Source: Histoplasma ohiense
Taxonomy: Eukaryota; Ascomycota; Eurotiomycetes; Onygenales; Ajellomycetaceae
Direction: 5' to 3'
Length of the DNA: 64,000 bases
Assembly (NCBI GenBank): GCA_017607445.1
Contig: JAEVHH010000005.1
Location: 3,725,001-3,789,000, forward strand
The notes below the pieces were generated by a model. That model was not told where the DNA came from and searched no databases. It saw nothing but the letters and a program-made list of their open reading frames with translations. The translations under genes and the position numbers were made by a program. Numbering within the stretch: position 1 is the stretch's first letter; the number at the start of each line of letters is the position of its first letter. Of this stretch, positions 11,895 to 22,822 are shown one piece after another.

Positions 11895-12421
11895 AATGGC
11901 GGTTTAATACTCGATAACCCAGTTGTCTGTCGATATTGTGTAGGTCTTCCGAAAAAGTAAGCCTGGTTGATCGCTGAGCGGGGATATATTGCTGGATATA
12001 ATTTTGGCGAGCAGCTTATCTGTGGGGTATTGTGCTCCGGACCGTTAGACGGAAGAATGAGAAGGTATATTTGCTTCACTTCTGTGGCAACTGGCAACAG
12101 AATTAAGCCGCTGGGAATGTGAAGCGCTACTAAGACGGCGAGGATAGGCCCTGGTGTATATGGAGTCTAGAGATTGAAGTCTTTATATCTGCTCGCCCGT
12201 CGATGATTTTTCTACAATGAGATCAGAACTGTCACGTGAATCACTGACTCATCAACCCTAATTTGAAGTAACTATTGTATAAGATTGGATGGAGACAGCG
12301 TGGGTATAATGAAACTGATTTTATTTCTATAATACTCATACTCATAGTATTGACTTGGGTATCCAGGGAAAAATTTTGTAGGCCGTACCCAATGGGACAA
12401 CTTCAATGTGGGAGAATTATA
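11895..12421. promoter_or_regulatory. Promoter of eIF2-gamma and 3' region of Mak11
   Basis: About 530 bp on the upstream side of eIF2-gamma. A perfect AAAAATTTT (RRPE-like) box is at 12369-12377. No coding sequence. The open frame crossing 11747-12097 is the antisense frame of the gene start. Confidence 0.45.
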
Positions 12422-14108
12422 TTAATCCTCACCGTCTGAGCCACTACTATCCTCATCCTCATCCTCATCTTCATTACTCCCCGAAAAGTCACTGTCGTCC
12501 AACTCACCCGTAGGAGGCACCAGCATAACAAATGCCTTCATGCATGTGATCCGGTTGCTAGATTCATATGTGCCTAGAAGTCTTCCAACTTGAGCCACGG
12601 CAGTACTGGCACTGGCAGATGGGATTCCACTTTTCAGCTCCTTTGAATCCGACCTGCCCTTTTTCTGTCCAGGAAATCGATCTCCAACGGCTGCTGGAAA
12701 CTCTGCCTCATTCAGCATCCACAGTTTCACGGCACCATCACTGCCAGCGGTGACTATTAGGAATGTTTTATTGTTATTCCATCCTTGAGCTTTTATGGGC
12801 AGGACTTCAAAATCTTTGATGCGGCTTGATTGGCCGTGGTCTTTCCCACCTAATTGTGCTATTAGCTGCGCTTCTGGGATAGGGGATTTCGTATCGTCTT
12901 TATTAGACCCCGCTGTGCTCTGGGATTGTGGTCTGGATTTAGTAGAATAAAACAAAATCCGTCCATCCTCGGTTGATACGGCAAGTAATTCACGTTTATT
13001 CCCGCCAACCATGTCCATATCGATGTATTTCAACTGGTGAAGCTTCGTTCGCGGTGATGGGAGTAATACCTGTGTGGGGACGGAATCCTGTCCATCTGAT
13101 ATCAGTAAATCGCCCAGGGATACTAGCAACAATATATGCGAATGAGTAACATACTATTCCGAAAACCGCAGCACCTCGTTCAAATGCAACAGCAAATTCT
13201 TCTCCCTCCGAGTCCCACGATATCCGCCGCCCTTCACCACTGCTATATTTGCCCTCTAAAACCGATTCGAGAATTCTCCTATCAAAATTCAACACCCCAG
13301 CCTTCCTTCCTGTAACTAAATTCCACAGACGCATGCACTTTTCTCCTCTCCCCACTGTGAGCATGAGTTTCATGCTAGGATGCACGGCGAAATCATTCAC
13401 GCCCGCAGGAGCACCACCAGGAGGCGCAGTGTCCCCGCTGGGCCTTCCTTGGACCTTTGGCCGGGGCACTTTTATCGTCGAAACCACCGACCAGTCCCTA
13501 GTTCTGGTGACTGCTATTGTATTATCCTCAGCGGCTGAAAGCAACTTCGAGCGCGAAGGGAAATACAGAGCTGTGATGGCAGAGGAATGGTGGAGTAGGG
13601 AGCCCAACTCCCGATTCCTGGGGTTTTCGAGGATTTTGTTTCCTGCCAACGTCGGGATTGTGGGGAACTTGGTGCTGTCCGATGCTGGAGGCGAGGATGC
13701 CGATAAAGTGTACAGATTGACGCGTTCATCGGTGCCACCGCTTGCCAGCATGACTTTCTGCGGTCCGTCCGATTGCTGGTGGTTTTGCTCTGGTAGGGGG
13801 CCCAAGGCTAGACATTTGATGGCAGAGGCATGAGCTTGGAACAGGAAGTTGTCGACGAACTGAACTGACTGAGTTGGCTCGTCGTCGGTAGATGGTTCGA
13901 AAACGGTAGCAGTTATCCCGTGCAAGATCCGTTCGTATGATCCAGTGATTATCTGGATAGTGACCGCGTTTGGTGTCCGTATCTGTTGTTCTGACGCACA
14001 GTCCTGCTTATGGGAGCTGACATTGCCATTTCCATTGACATCTGCTTTGAGAGCTTTCCTAGTCGCCTCCTTCCTGTGACTAGCATCGTCTCTCTTTCGT
14101 TTTGCCAT
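12422..14108 (-). CDS. mak11: WD40 ribosome-assembly protein Mak11 (PAK1IP1 type)
   Basis: Two exons, 14108..13155 and 13087..12422 on the minus strand, give 539 aa. The intron runs from a GTATGT donor to the acceptor GGACAG; an earlier ATCAG acceptor would break the frame. WD-type repeats are seen, for example HASAIKCLALGP, HHSSAITALYFPSR and FAVHPSMKLMLTVG followed by MRLWNLVTGRKAG, and a late repeat with VTAGSDGAVKLW. The N-terminus is a basic nuclear-type patch (MAKRKRDDASHRKEATRKAL) and the C-terminus is acidic (NEDEDEDEDSSGSDGED). Mak11/PAK1IP1 proteins act in assembly of the 60S ribosomal subunit near Rpf2/Rrs1 and 5S RNP. Assignment comes from repeat order and both termini. Confidence 0.85.
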
Positions 14109-14682
14109 GGGAGAGATTGGTATATCGGGGATGGATGGATCGCTAGATATCTATATTAGATAGATGTATCAGGCAACCTGAGACCAATTAGCAAAAGTTA
14201 TACACAATAATGCAAAATCACAACCCAGAGATAACAGCAGAAGCAAACTGAAGCCTGCTTCACCTCTATGCCGGATTGTTGCCAGGCTATCAGGTGTCAT
14301 CCAACATCCCGTTCTCTGCTCGTTGCCACAAACGCCAAAGAAAATAAATTTTGCTTGGGAGCGGCGGCGTCCGCTAAAACTAAGCTCCGTGGTAGGCCAC
14401 CAGTACCCGGTACCTCGCCCACCACCAGCTCTGGTACCAGGACCGAAGTACCTCCCCAACTCTGCCGGCGGTTGACTCCTGTCGTCTCGGTTTCTCTCTC
14501 CCTCACCAAACTGACCAGACTCACCACCCCCATCCGCGCCCTGCAACCACACCCACTGCCCCATCACAACGCCATCACTTCCATCTATTCCGAGCGATTT
14601 TTCTTGCTTGCATGCCCTCGCTATCATCCTATCTCCCGCTTTCTGCGCGTAAATCGGATGTTGGCTGCCCGAGATAGGCTCG
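14109..14682. promoter_or_regulatory. Divergent promoter region Mak11 / Eaf1
   Basis: About 570 bp between two outward genes. Open frames cover it on both strands (14169-14711) but they show no motif and stop at the gene starts, so I treat them as chance. No exact AAAATTTT box is seen. Confidence 0.45.
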
Positions 14683-17600
14683 ATGCTCCGTGACGAGCTG
14701 CTACGGTCCAAGCATGATGAGATCGCGTATGTATTTACTTATTCCAACCGATCCAAAATTCTCTCTGGGCTCTCTGAACTTCGAATTTTCGCTTACTGTA
14801 ATTTTTAGACGTTGTTTGTTGTCGCGGAAGCGCAAACTGAGCGAGCTCTATTTTGCGACCGTGGGCTTTCCTGCTGCGACCGATGGCTCCCCCAAGCATC
14901 ACCAATACCAGCAGAGGGAACAGGAATTTCTCGACGCCAACGACATTACAAAGTATGTCCCTTTGTTCCATTCTACTCCTCTCCTCCTAGCATTACCCAC
15001 TGTCATTTTTCGCATGTATAAATTCGAACTAATTCATCCATATCCAGAGGCCGACTTTTCGATGCACGCACGCTTCCTCGCCGACCGGAACCCCCATCCC
15101 TTCAGATTTCTCCAACGGATGAAAAGCTTAGCCAAGGATCTCTAGGTACAAGTGCAGCGGATCGCATTACGGATGGCCATGCAGTTGGACTCGTTTCTTT
15201 GCCGGCTGGGATCACAGCCCCGTCACCGAAATTGTCTTCCGCAAGCCACCAAGGCGAACTGGAAACCAAGGATACCTCGCGACCCCAGGATCGAACCCGC
15301 ACTGGAGATACGGAGTCCGTGGTAGCCCAAGCCGGTTCCGACCAACTGCCTATCCCTAAAACAACACTCAACGCTTCTCACGAGGCCATACATGAGAAGG
15401 AAGCATCGTCACCTTCCTCGACCCAACAGACCGTCGCTGCTACTGTAACTCCTGTTACTGATCTTGATATGGATGAAGCTCCTGACAGCCGGGACAAACC
15501 TGATAGTGGCGAAATCCTCGCTGTGGAAAGTGTCTTACCTATTGGCCCTGGAAAAACCGTCGCTGAGATCCAGGGTAATGCTACGGGTGCGTCGTCGTCC
15601 ACTTTGGACGCCCTTGAACGTCAACATGGAAAGAACTCTGCCAATTTGCCTTGCCTGGTTACCGATGCTTCTCCAAAAAGTACTGACCAGCCTCTATCTC
15701 CAGCTTCTTCCCGGGGTCAATTATCAAGCTCCACCTCTGTATCTGATAGAACTCCAGCGAATAGCCCAGCCAAGGACCAGCCGCAACGAGAACCACAAAA
15801 TGAAGCTCCAACCCCCCCCCAGAGCGGAGGAGGCATCTTAGGCCCTATGGATACTGCAGATGTATCAGCTGCACTTAGAGCTCCGGCCACCCCGGATGAA
15901 CAACTGAAATTTGAAGCCGAGCAATCGAGCAAACAAGCCGCAGCAGCTGTGAAAGTAACCAAAAGTGTGCCTAGCAGGGGCTCTGCGTTTTCATCCTTCC
16001 AGCCTACTTCAGAGAATTCATTTTCATCTCTAAAGAAACCTCATGACGGTTATAATGAATCTGATATTTCTAATCAATCCAATACCTCCGTTGCCCCCGA
16101 CGATCGATCCATGGTTAATGGCTCTCTTCGACTTGATACAGAGAGAGGCAAATCAGAGCTACTATCAAATGCCAACGAATCCAGTTCAGCGCCAGAAGGT
16201 CTTACTCTGCCAGAAGGTGCCAGTGGCTCACCACTCCCCGGTGTTACCCGAAAGGCATCACTCCCAGTTGGGACGGCGCAGAATCAATTCCAGCCAGAGC
16301 GTATGACAACAAGAGTTTCTTCAGGAGCAATTCGCCACCGGTCTGTCTCTGAAATCCTAGGGGAAACTCCTAAGTTAGCTGCGGATAAAACTTCCGATAA
16401 GTCTGTATCGGAATCACCCACGGCGACTTCTGAAAGTTCTCTGGGCCGTTCTCGTCTCAAGAACAAAAGGGAAAACCAAAAGGAGCGAAGCAAGCTCTCA
16501 ACTGTAGTTTTCCCCAAGCAACAAACTGCTGCTGAGAAAAGCGAAACAGCAGACTTGGTTCGGGCTCCGTCAGGGCATACGAGATCTCTGAATGAAGAAA
16601 AGGATTACCTCTTCACCCTTTTCCAGGCCAAAGCACACTATCCTCCCCGCAGTATGCACCTAAGTTCTCTCCTCTCCACTGCGCACAAAACCCTTACAAC
16701 CGCAAACCACTTCGTTGAGTATCAAGAACAAATGGGCTGTCGGTTGTTAAAACGAATTTACCAGCTCCAGCATGCGAATCGTTGGCCCCTTCGCCAATTA
16801 CAACGGTCTACAGAACCTGAGCGATCAGGGACACACTGGGACATTCTGCTGGATCATATGAAATGGATGCGAACAGATTTCAGAGAAGAGCGGAAATGGA
16901 AAATCGCCGCTGCGAAGAGATGTGCAGATTGGTGTGTTGAATACGTTAATGCTCCTGGTGAACGCAAAGTGGAGTTGCGGATAACAGTTCGAACTCTACC
17001 CACAACTGGTAAGCTGGGTGAGAGCGGTCACAACAAGACTGCCCCATCATATAGTGACGATAGGGTTGATGATGTTTTGCCTCACTCACAACCGACTCCT
17101 GATTTAATCATGGAAGATGATTCTGTCAGCGAAGGTTTTAACGATGAAATCCATCCAGATCTGTCTGATGGCGTTGTTCCCGCAGCGATATTTTCGCTTG
17201 GTTCGGATGAGTTTACATTTGGGATGGAACGAACCCCAGCTTTTGAAAAAATTCTAGAAGAGCTTCCGCTTTATGCTCCCATCAATATTTCACCAGAAAC
17301 CAATTTACCACAGTTTAAACGCCCGCCGGACTCCTCGTGGCGAAAGGAGCTGTTACCTGTTTCCAAATTTGCTACGGGCAAATTGGAATTTACTAACAAA
17401 CAGCCGCCTCGTAAACGAAGCCGATATGATTACTCTGATAATGATGACGGCGTTGATGTCGATGCCATTGAAATCCCCCCTGAGCAAACTAATGTTGCCC
17501 TCTTCCAGTCGCAAAATAAGCATATACGTGATCGTATACATCCTGGCCAGGTATTCAGACCTCCCACCGAGTTCCTGATGCCATCTCTAGGATTTTATGA

Positions 17601-19616
17601 GTCACGACAACCTTCGCAATGGACCTGCGCTGAAGAAGACGAGCTTAGGCGAATTGTTAAGGAGTACTCGTTTAACTGGTCGCTCATATCGGCTTGCTTG
17701 ACTCCCTCGTCGTTATTTACCTCGGGCGCGGATAGGCGGACCCCGTGGGAATGTTTTGAAAAGTGGGTTCAGCTAGAAGGGCTTCCTACGGAGATGCTGA
17801 AGACTCCGTACTTTAGAGCATACACCTCTAGAGTGGAGTCAGCGCAGCGGACTGTCCTTGCAGCTCAACAACTGCAGCAACAACAGCAACAGGCACAAGC
17901 GCAAGCGCAGGCGCAGCCCCAGCAGCAGGGTAGCAATCCACCACCAACACCAACGGCAATTCTTCGGAGACGGCCTACGACACCCATGAGAGTGGAACGG
18001 AAGCGGTCCTCCAGACACTTAGCACTCCTTGATGGCATGAGGAAATTATCTAAGAAACGGGAAACCTTGCTTCAGAAACAGCAGCATGGTATGAAATACC
18101 TTTAAAATCACGCGCATGTGACAGACTCTTCAAATTTTGTGTGTATTTTGTGCTAATTTTATGTGCATCTTCTCCCTTCACAGCTACCCATTTGGCAGCT
18201 TCACGAAAGCTTAATGAAGTGAATCAACCACGACCACCAATATCGACTCCAGCAGAATTCAGTCGTTTAAAACATGAGCGGGAGTTGAAAATTCAGGAGA
18301 CCCAGGAACAATATAAGCAGGCTATGATAGCACAGCGAGTAAGTTGTATCACATATGTGTCCATTTGCTCTTTATCCTAACCGACCCGTTCTTTTTAGAT
18401 GGCGATGGCGCAACGCGTTGCACAGCAGCAGCAAGCACAACATCAGCAGCAGTCCCAGCAGCTCCAGCAGGCTCAACAGCAGACTCAACAGCAACACCGG
18501 CAAATGCCGAACCAGCAAGCCTTGGTTAATGGGGTGCCTCCACGAACTACTGCTAGTGCGCCTCCGAATGGCGTTATCCAAGCAATTCCTACCCCGTCTG
18601 GTCTTCCTAATGGTCTGCCACCCACTGCAGCAATGCCCCAATCTCGACCCCACCCTGGCATGCAGCTGCCAAATGGTGTTCAGGTCAATGGCATTCCAAA
18701 TGCAAGCATGGGACTGAAGATGATACCTCAGCCTGGCATCCCGCCAGCAATGAATGGGCGTCCAGGCATACCTACCCAAGGGTCTCCGGACAATGCGCGT
18801 ATTATCCGTGAAGCCAGTCGCATGCAAGAAGAGCAGCAACGTATGGTACAGTCACGCCAGCAACAGCTTCAGAATCAACAACAATCATTCATCTCTCAAG
18901 GACCTCATTCCTCCTCTAACATGAACATTGGAAATATGAACGTTAACCCCAATAATCCTACAATGCTATCATTCCAAGCCGCGAGCGGCGCCAACAGCCC
19001 TTCTTTCCATGCTCCCTCTCTAACTCAGGGGGTCTCTACTGCGTCCCCTCGACTCAACCATGCAAACGTTCTCGCAACCGCAGCTGCCGGGCTCCCGACT
19101 CTAGCCAACATCCAAAACACCATCCAGCGAACTAACCCAAACATGTCCCAGGAGCAAATCACCAAACTAGCCACCGAAAGGCTCCAACACATTCAACAAC
19201 AGCGTATGTCGCAGGCAGCTATGAACGCAGCCACCGGAAACATGAGCTCCATGCAGACTAGCTATCAAATGCACCATGATGGCAACATGCACCAACTGGC
19301 ACACGCGAACATACCGAATGGCGGCTCGCCAGCTTCGATGCAAACGCACCAGACGCAGGGATACTCGCCGCTGATGCGCGTGGCACAGCCTGTGCAGCAG
19401 CCGAACCGGATGGGCGTGAATGGATCGCCAGCAATGAACGCGGCCATGGCTGTTCAGCAGGGTCGAAGTGCGACGGCACAGACACATCGGAGTGCAAGTG
19501 GGCCCGGGTCCGGCCCGGGTGCGGGTCAAGCTTCAAACCCAGGACAAGGTCCTGGTGTAGGTCCTGTTGCGGGGAAGAGTCCACGGCCGCCACAAGCGCA
19601 GATGGCATCGAGTTGA
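14683..19616 (+). CDS. vid21: Chromatin modification-related protein Eaf1/Vid21 (NuA4 scaffold)
   Basis: Five exons, 14683..14726, 14809..14952, 15048..18088, 18184..18338 and 18399..19616, close in frame for 1533 aa. The N-terminus MLRDELLRSKHDEIA runs into RKRKLSELYFATVG, the family signature. An HSA domain lies at about residues 660-703 (THWDILLDHMKWMRTDF). A SANT/Myb domain is at about 918-975 (SQWTCAEEDELRRIVKEYSF). Glutamine-rich tracts follow at about 1000 and again after the fourth intron, ending in a Pro/Gly/Gln-rich tail. Eaf1 is the platform subunit of the NuA4 histone acetyltransferase: HSA binds actin/Arp4 and SANT contacts the rest of the complex. Residues 110-640 are low complexity and probably disordered. 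Confidence 0.93.
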
Positions 19617-20811
19617 ACTATAAATAAAAACTATTTCCTTTCCAAAATTATATGTTGGCAATGGCTAGGGTTTTCGTTGTAATGTTCCTCCTACACATAC
19701 CTACCTATCTACCTTCTTGTTTTTCTACACCCTATACACCAAATCACCTACCCGGCCTGCCATAGATTTCTCACCCTCTTCTTTCTTGTACATATAATTT
19801 AACGAAGAGGATTTAATTTAGCCGCTACTCACCCTTCATATGCCAAGCAACAAAAAGAGAAAAACACTCCTCCATCCGCACTAACCTTCTGGACTTCGCG
19901 GTTGATTTAACGATTTTTTATTTCTTAATTTTTTTTATTTCTTTCCCCCTTTTATAAGTTATGCGCTGTTGAACTTGCACCAAGCGAGCAGGATTGTTTC
20001 CTTATTGTTCTTGGTTTGGTTTGGTTCTTCTCCTAAGGGGTTAGGTATTATTGTTCTAGTTATGGTATACTACTGGGTGGGGGAGATTCTTACGTTTTCG
20101 TGTTTTTGTCGTTTGTTGTTTTGTTTCTTCTCTTTTTCTTTTTATATTCTTTCTCCTTTTCCCTCTTCTCTTGTCTTCAGTTGTCCTTGTTTCTTTTTGC
20201 GTGGCTCTGACAACTATGTATTTGTATTGATAGAAGGGCCATCTTCATTGGTTCCTCTTTGCCTTTTTTTTTTCTTTTTTTTTTTCTTTTTTCTACTATG
20301 ATGTGAAGTGCTTTGTTTCCAGCCATAGCATTGATTTCTTTTCCTTTCTCATTTTCTCTGGTGGTTTGTGGTCTTTGCATCGTGCAATAGACGGGAGGAG
20401 ATGAGTGGAATATATGCGATGAGAAAAAGTTAGTGATGTTATGACTGATGTGAGCATGCAATAGTAATTCTGTTCATTGTGTGAATCCTTCGTGGTTTTT
20501 CTTGAAAATAGTAAATAAATGAAATAAAAGAGGAAGAAATCCCTTTCCATAATGAAGCATTTCATATTTGCCGGAGCGCGCTTACCGCGTCAAGCCATTT
20601 GCCACCAACGTCGCCCGAGCCGCTAAGCTGCATCGACAAATCCACCACGCAAAAGGGAGCGCCATCTCAAACTCCCCCCAAAATCCAATGACACACCAAA
20701 CAGCATAGTTCGGAGTCTCCTTGTTTCTTTTCTTTTCTTTTCCCCTCTCTTCTCGTTCTATTCTCATCTCCTCTCTAGCCCAGGCTGCGGTATCCCACTC
20801 CTGTCGCAGCT
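19617..20811. other. Tandem intergenic region with long pyrimidine tracts
   Basis: About 1.2 kb between Eaf1 and Spp2. It has long T and CT tracts (20100-20290 and 20720-20770) and a GCGATGAG (PAC-like) octamer at 20416-20423. I find no coding frame with recognisable motifs. Confidence 0.45.
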
Positions 20812-22563
20812 ATGGCTTCCGAAGACCTCGACCACAGCCCGAAACCAAAACCCTTCTCCATCTCCCTCGCTTCCTCCTCACAAAAGAAGAAACCATCCCC
20901 ATCATCTTCGTCGTCCACTACCAGACTTACAAATAGCGCTGCCTCCTCTTCATCTTCGAAGCCCACACCCGAAATCCTCCCTCGTCGCCCCCGTACGTTC
21001 CAGGACCATGACTCCGATAACGAAGACAGCCACCAACCTCCTGTCGTGGAGGAAGTGACGGGCTTCGACCGCGAAGCTGGCGGTGCCATAAGCGCCCAAA
21101 GGCGTGCGGAGCAGGAGAAGCAACCACTCGTCATCAAAGTTGAAAGCAAGAATAATTGGCAGCAAAGACCGTGGGTGAGGAAGAGAGGGGGGTTGAATTT
21201 GTTGCCGAAGGAGGTTAGGGCGCAGAGGGAGGCGGAGGCGAGAGGTATCGTTGCTGCTGATGAGACGACGGAGGCTGAGGGCCCGAGTATGAAATTTGGG
21301 CTAACCCTTGCTGGAGAATTGAAGGCGGCGGGGGTAGATGGCGATGTCAAAATGGCGGGTGCTGGCGGTGTGGAAAAAGAAAGGAAAGATGAGGACAATC
21401 GGGTTGAGGGGCAGGGGGAGGCACCGAAGAGGCCCTTAACGCAGGATGAGATTGCTATGCAGGCTCTTATACGTGAGAGCAAGGTAGATGGAGAAGAAAC
21501 GACGAGGCGGTCCGATCTCGTTATCCCTGGGAAAAGGAAGGAGAGGGATGAGGACGAATATGGAAATGAAGATTATGGTGCGGAAGACGGGCGGTTTGAT
21601 GAGACGAAGTCATTCCGTGCTGATGTTGCGTCGAGGCCCGATCCAGCTAGTTTGGCGGCTTATAGTGCCATTCCTGTGGAGGAGTTTGGGGCTGCGTTGT
21701 TGCGCGGTATGGGATGGAAGGATGGAGAACCTATTGGTAGGGGAAAATATGAAAGTTCGAATGCGAAAGCTGCTACGAAGGCCCGCATTCCAGAGAGGAG
21801 GCCTGGGTATCTAGGCATTGGAGCCAAGGAACTTCCGGGCAAGGATAAGGCGGGTAGTGGTGCTGAAGTTGAGTTGGGCGCTTGGGGCAAGTCGGCCATG
21901 AGGAAGGCTAAGAAGCCTGGCGAGGGGCTTTATACCCCTGTTCTCATGAGGAATAAGAAAACAGGGGAGATGGTTACGCAGGAGGAGTTCAATCGCTTGG
22001 TTAAGGCGGGTGAGGAACGAGGGCTTAAAAAAGACGGTGACGATAGCTGGCGTGAAAGGAGGGATCGGAATTTGCAGTTGAATGGAAGAAATAAACTGCG
22101 TGATTGGGATCGCCGATCTGAACGGGATTATGACAACGACAGTGGTGAGGGCGATGGATATAAGTCTCGTAGAAACGGGAGTGGAACATCCGGCGATAGT
22201 TATAGGGCCAGAGATAAGAGGAGACGTCATGAGGATCGCGAAGCTGGCACGAGTGATAGCGGGTTGGAGGATCGATACACTAGGGACCGTGGAAGTGATC
22301 GTGATGATCGGGATCGAGATCGGGCTCCAGCGCGAGGAAGCGACAAAGAACGAGATCGGAAACACAGGAGTAGCCGGAGATCATATGACGATGGTGATGA
22401 TGGCCACAGGTCCCGTCCTTCATCTTCATCTTCAAAACGTGATCGCGATGCATACAGAGACTCGCATCGGGATAGAAATAGGTACTCGACAAACGATAAA
22501 AGGGATCGCTATGATAGGGACGACAACGAAAGGAGTCGGTCGCGTCGTGAGGAAGTGTATTGA
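20812..22563 (+). CDS. spp2: Pre-mRNA-splicing factor Spp2 (G-patch protein)
   Basis: Single exon, 583 aa. Features in order: a Ser/Pro-rich N-terminus, the conserved VTGFDREAGGAISAQRR block (about 80-100), the NNWQQRPWVRKR segment, then the G-patch/DExH-binding domain at about 283-310 (VEEFGAALLRGMGWKDGEPI), a basic linker with RRPGYLGIGAKELPG, and a C-terminal Arg/Asp/Ser-rich tail (DRDDRDRDRAPARGSDKERD) typical of splicing proteins. Spp2/GPKOW activates the helicase Prp2/DHX16 before the first splicing step, and the G-patch is the helicase contact. Yeast Spp2 is much shorter (185 aa); the RD-rich tail is usual in filamentous fungi. An uninterrupted gene is consistent with the start chosen. 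Confidence 0.9.
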   Translation: MASEDLDHSPKPKPFSISLASSSQKKKPSPSSSSSTTRLTNSAASSSSSKPTPEILPRRPRTFQDHDSDNEDSHQPPVVEEVTGFDREAGGAISAQRRAEQEKQPLVIKVESKNNWQQRPWVRKRGGLNLLPKEVRAQREAEARGIVAADETTEAEGPSMKFGLTLAGELKAAGVDGDVKMAGAGGVEKERKDEDNRVEGQGEAPKRPLTQDEIAMQALIRESKVDGEETTRRSDLVIPGKRKERDEDEYGNEDYGAEDGRFDETKSFRADVASRPDPASLAAYSAIPVEEFGAALLRGMGWKDGEPIGRGKYESSNAKAATKARIPERRPGYLGIGAKELPGKDKAGSGAEVELGAWGKSAMRKAKKPGEGLYTPVLMRNKKTGEMVTQEEFNRLVKAGEERGLKKDGDDSWRERRDRNLQLNGRNKLRDWDRRSERDYDNDSGEGDGYKSRRNGSGTSGDSYRARDKRRRHEDREAGTSDSGLEDRYTRDRGSDRDDRDRDRAPARGSDKERDRKHRSSRRSYDDGDDGHRSRPSSSSSKRDRDAYRDSHRDRNRYSTNDKRDRYDRDDNERSRSRREEVY

Positions 22564-22822
22564 AATGCATATTAGATACCCATTCAAAGGTCCACTGGCT
22601 TCATGATGTTATATTAGAGTTGGGATGTAATATAGGGACTGCTCATGTAATGAACAATAATACATACGAAAATTCATATATTATGTAGGTTAAATATCGT
22701 CTATCATTCCTTGCATCAAAAAGGGTATCCCTTTGCCCGTCTATTTTTCGGTAAATCCCACGAATTTTTCAAAACCAGCATTTTATGTATTATCGTACAA
22801 CCAAAAAAATAAAAGGGTAAAT

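Noticed and set aside
12996..14108. Read-through version of Mak11 with the intron kept (370 aa)
   Set aside because: It replaces the C-terminal WD repeats by non-conserved sequence. The spliced form restores the family pattern.
14169..14711. Open frames of 180 aa (minus) and 141 aa (plus) between Mak11 and Eaf1
   Set aside because: Both cover the promoter region and the true Eaf1 start in wrong frames, with no conserved motif.
15283..15305. tRNA B-box-like sequence GGTTCGATCC on the minus strand
   Set aside because: It lies inside the coding sequence of Eaf1, and no A box or cloverleaf can be drawn around it.
20416..20423. GCGATGAG (PAC element) as a regulator of Spp2
   Set aside because: It is 390 bp from the start, and Spp2 is not a ribosome-biogenesis gene. 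A CTCATCGC copy also occurs by chance in the NatB coding region.
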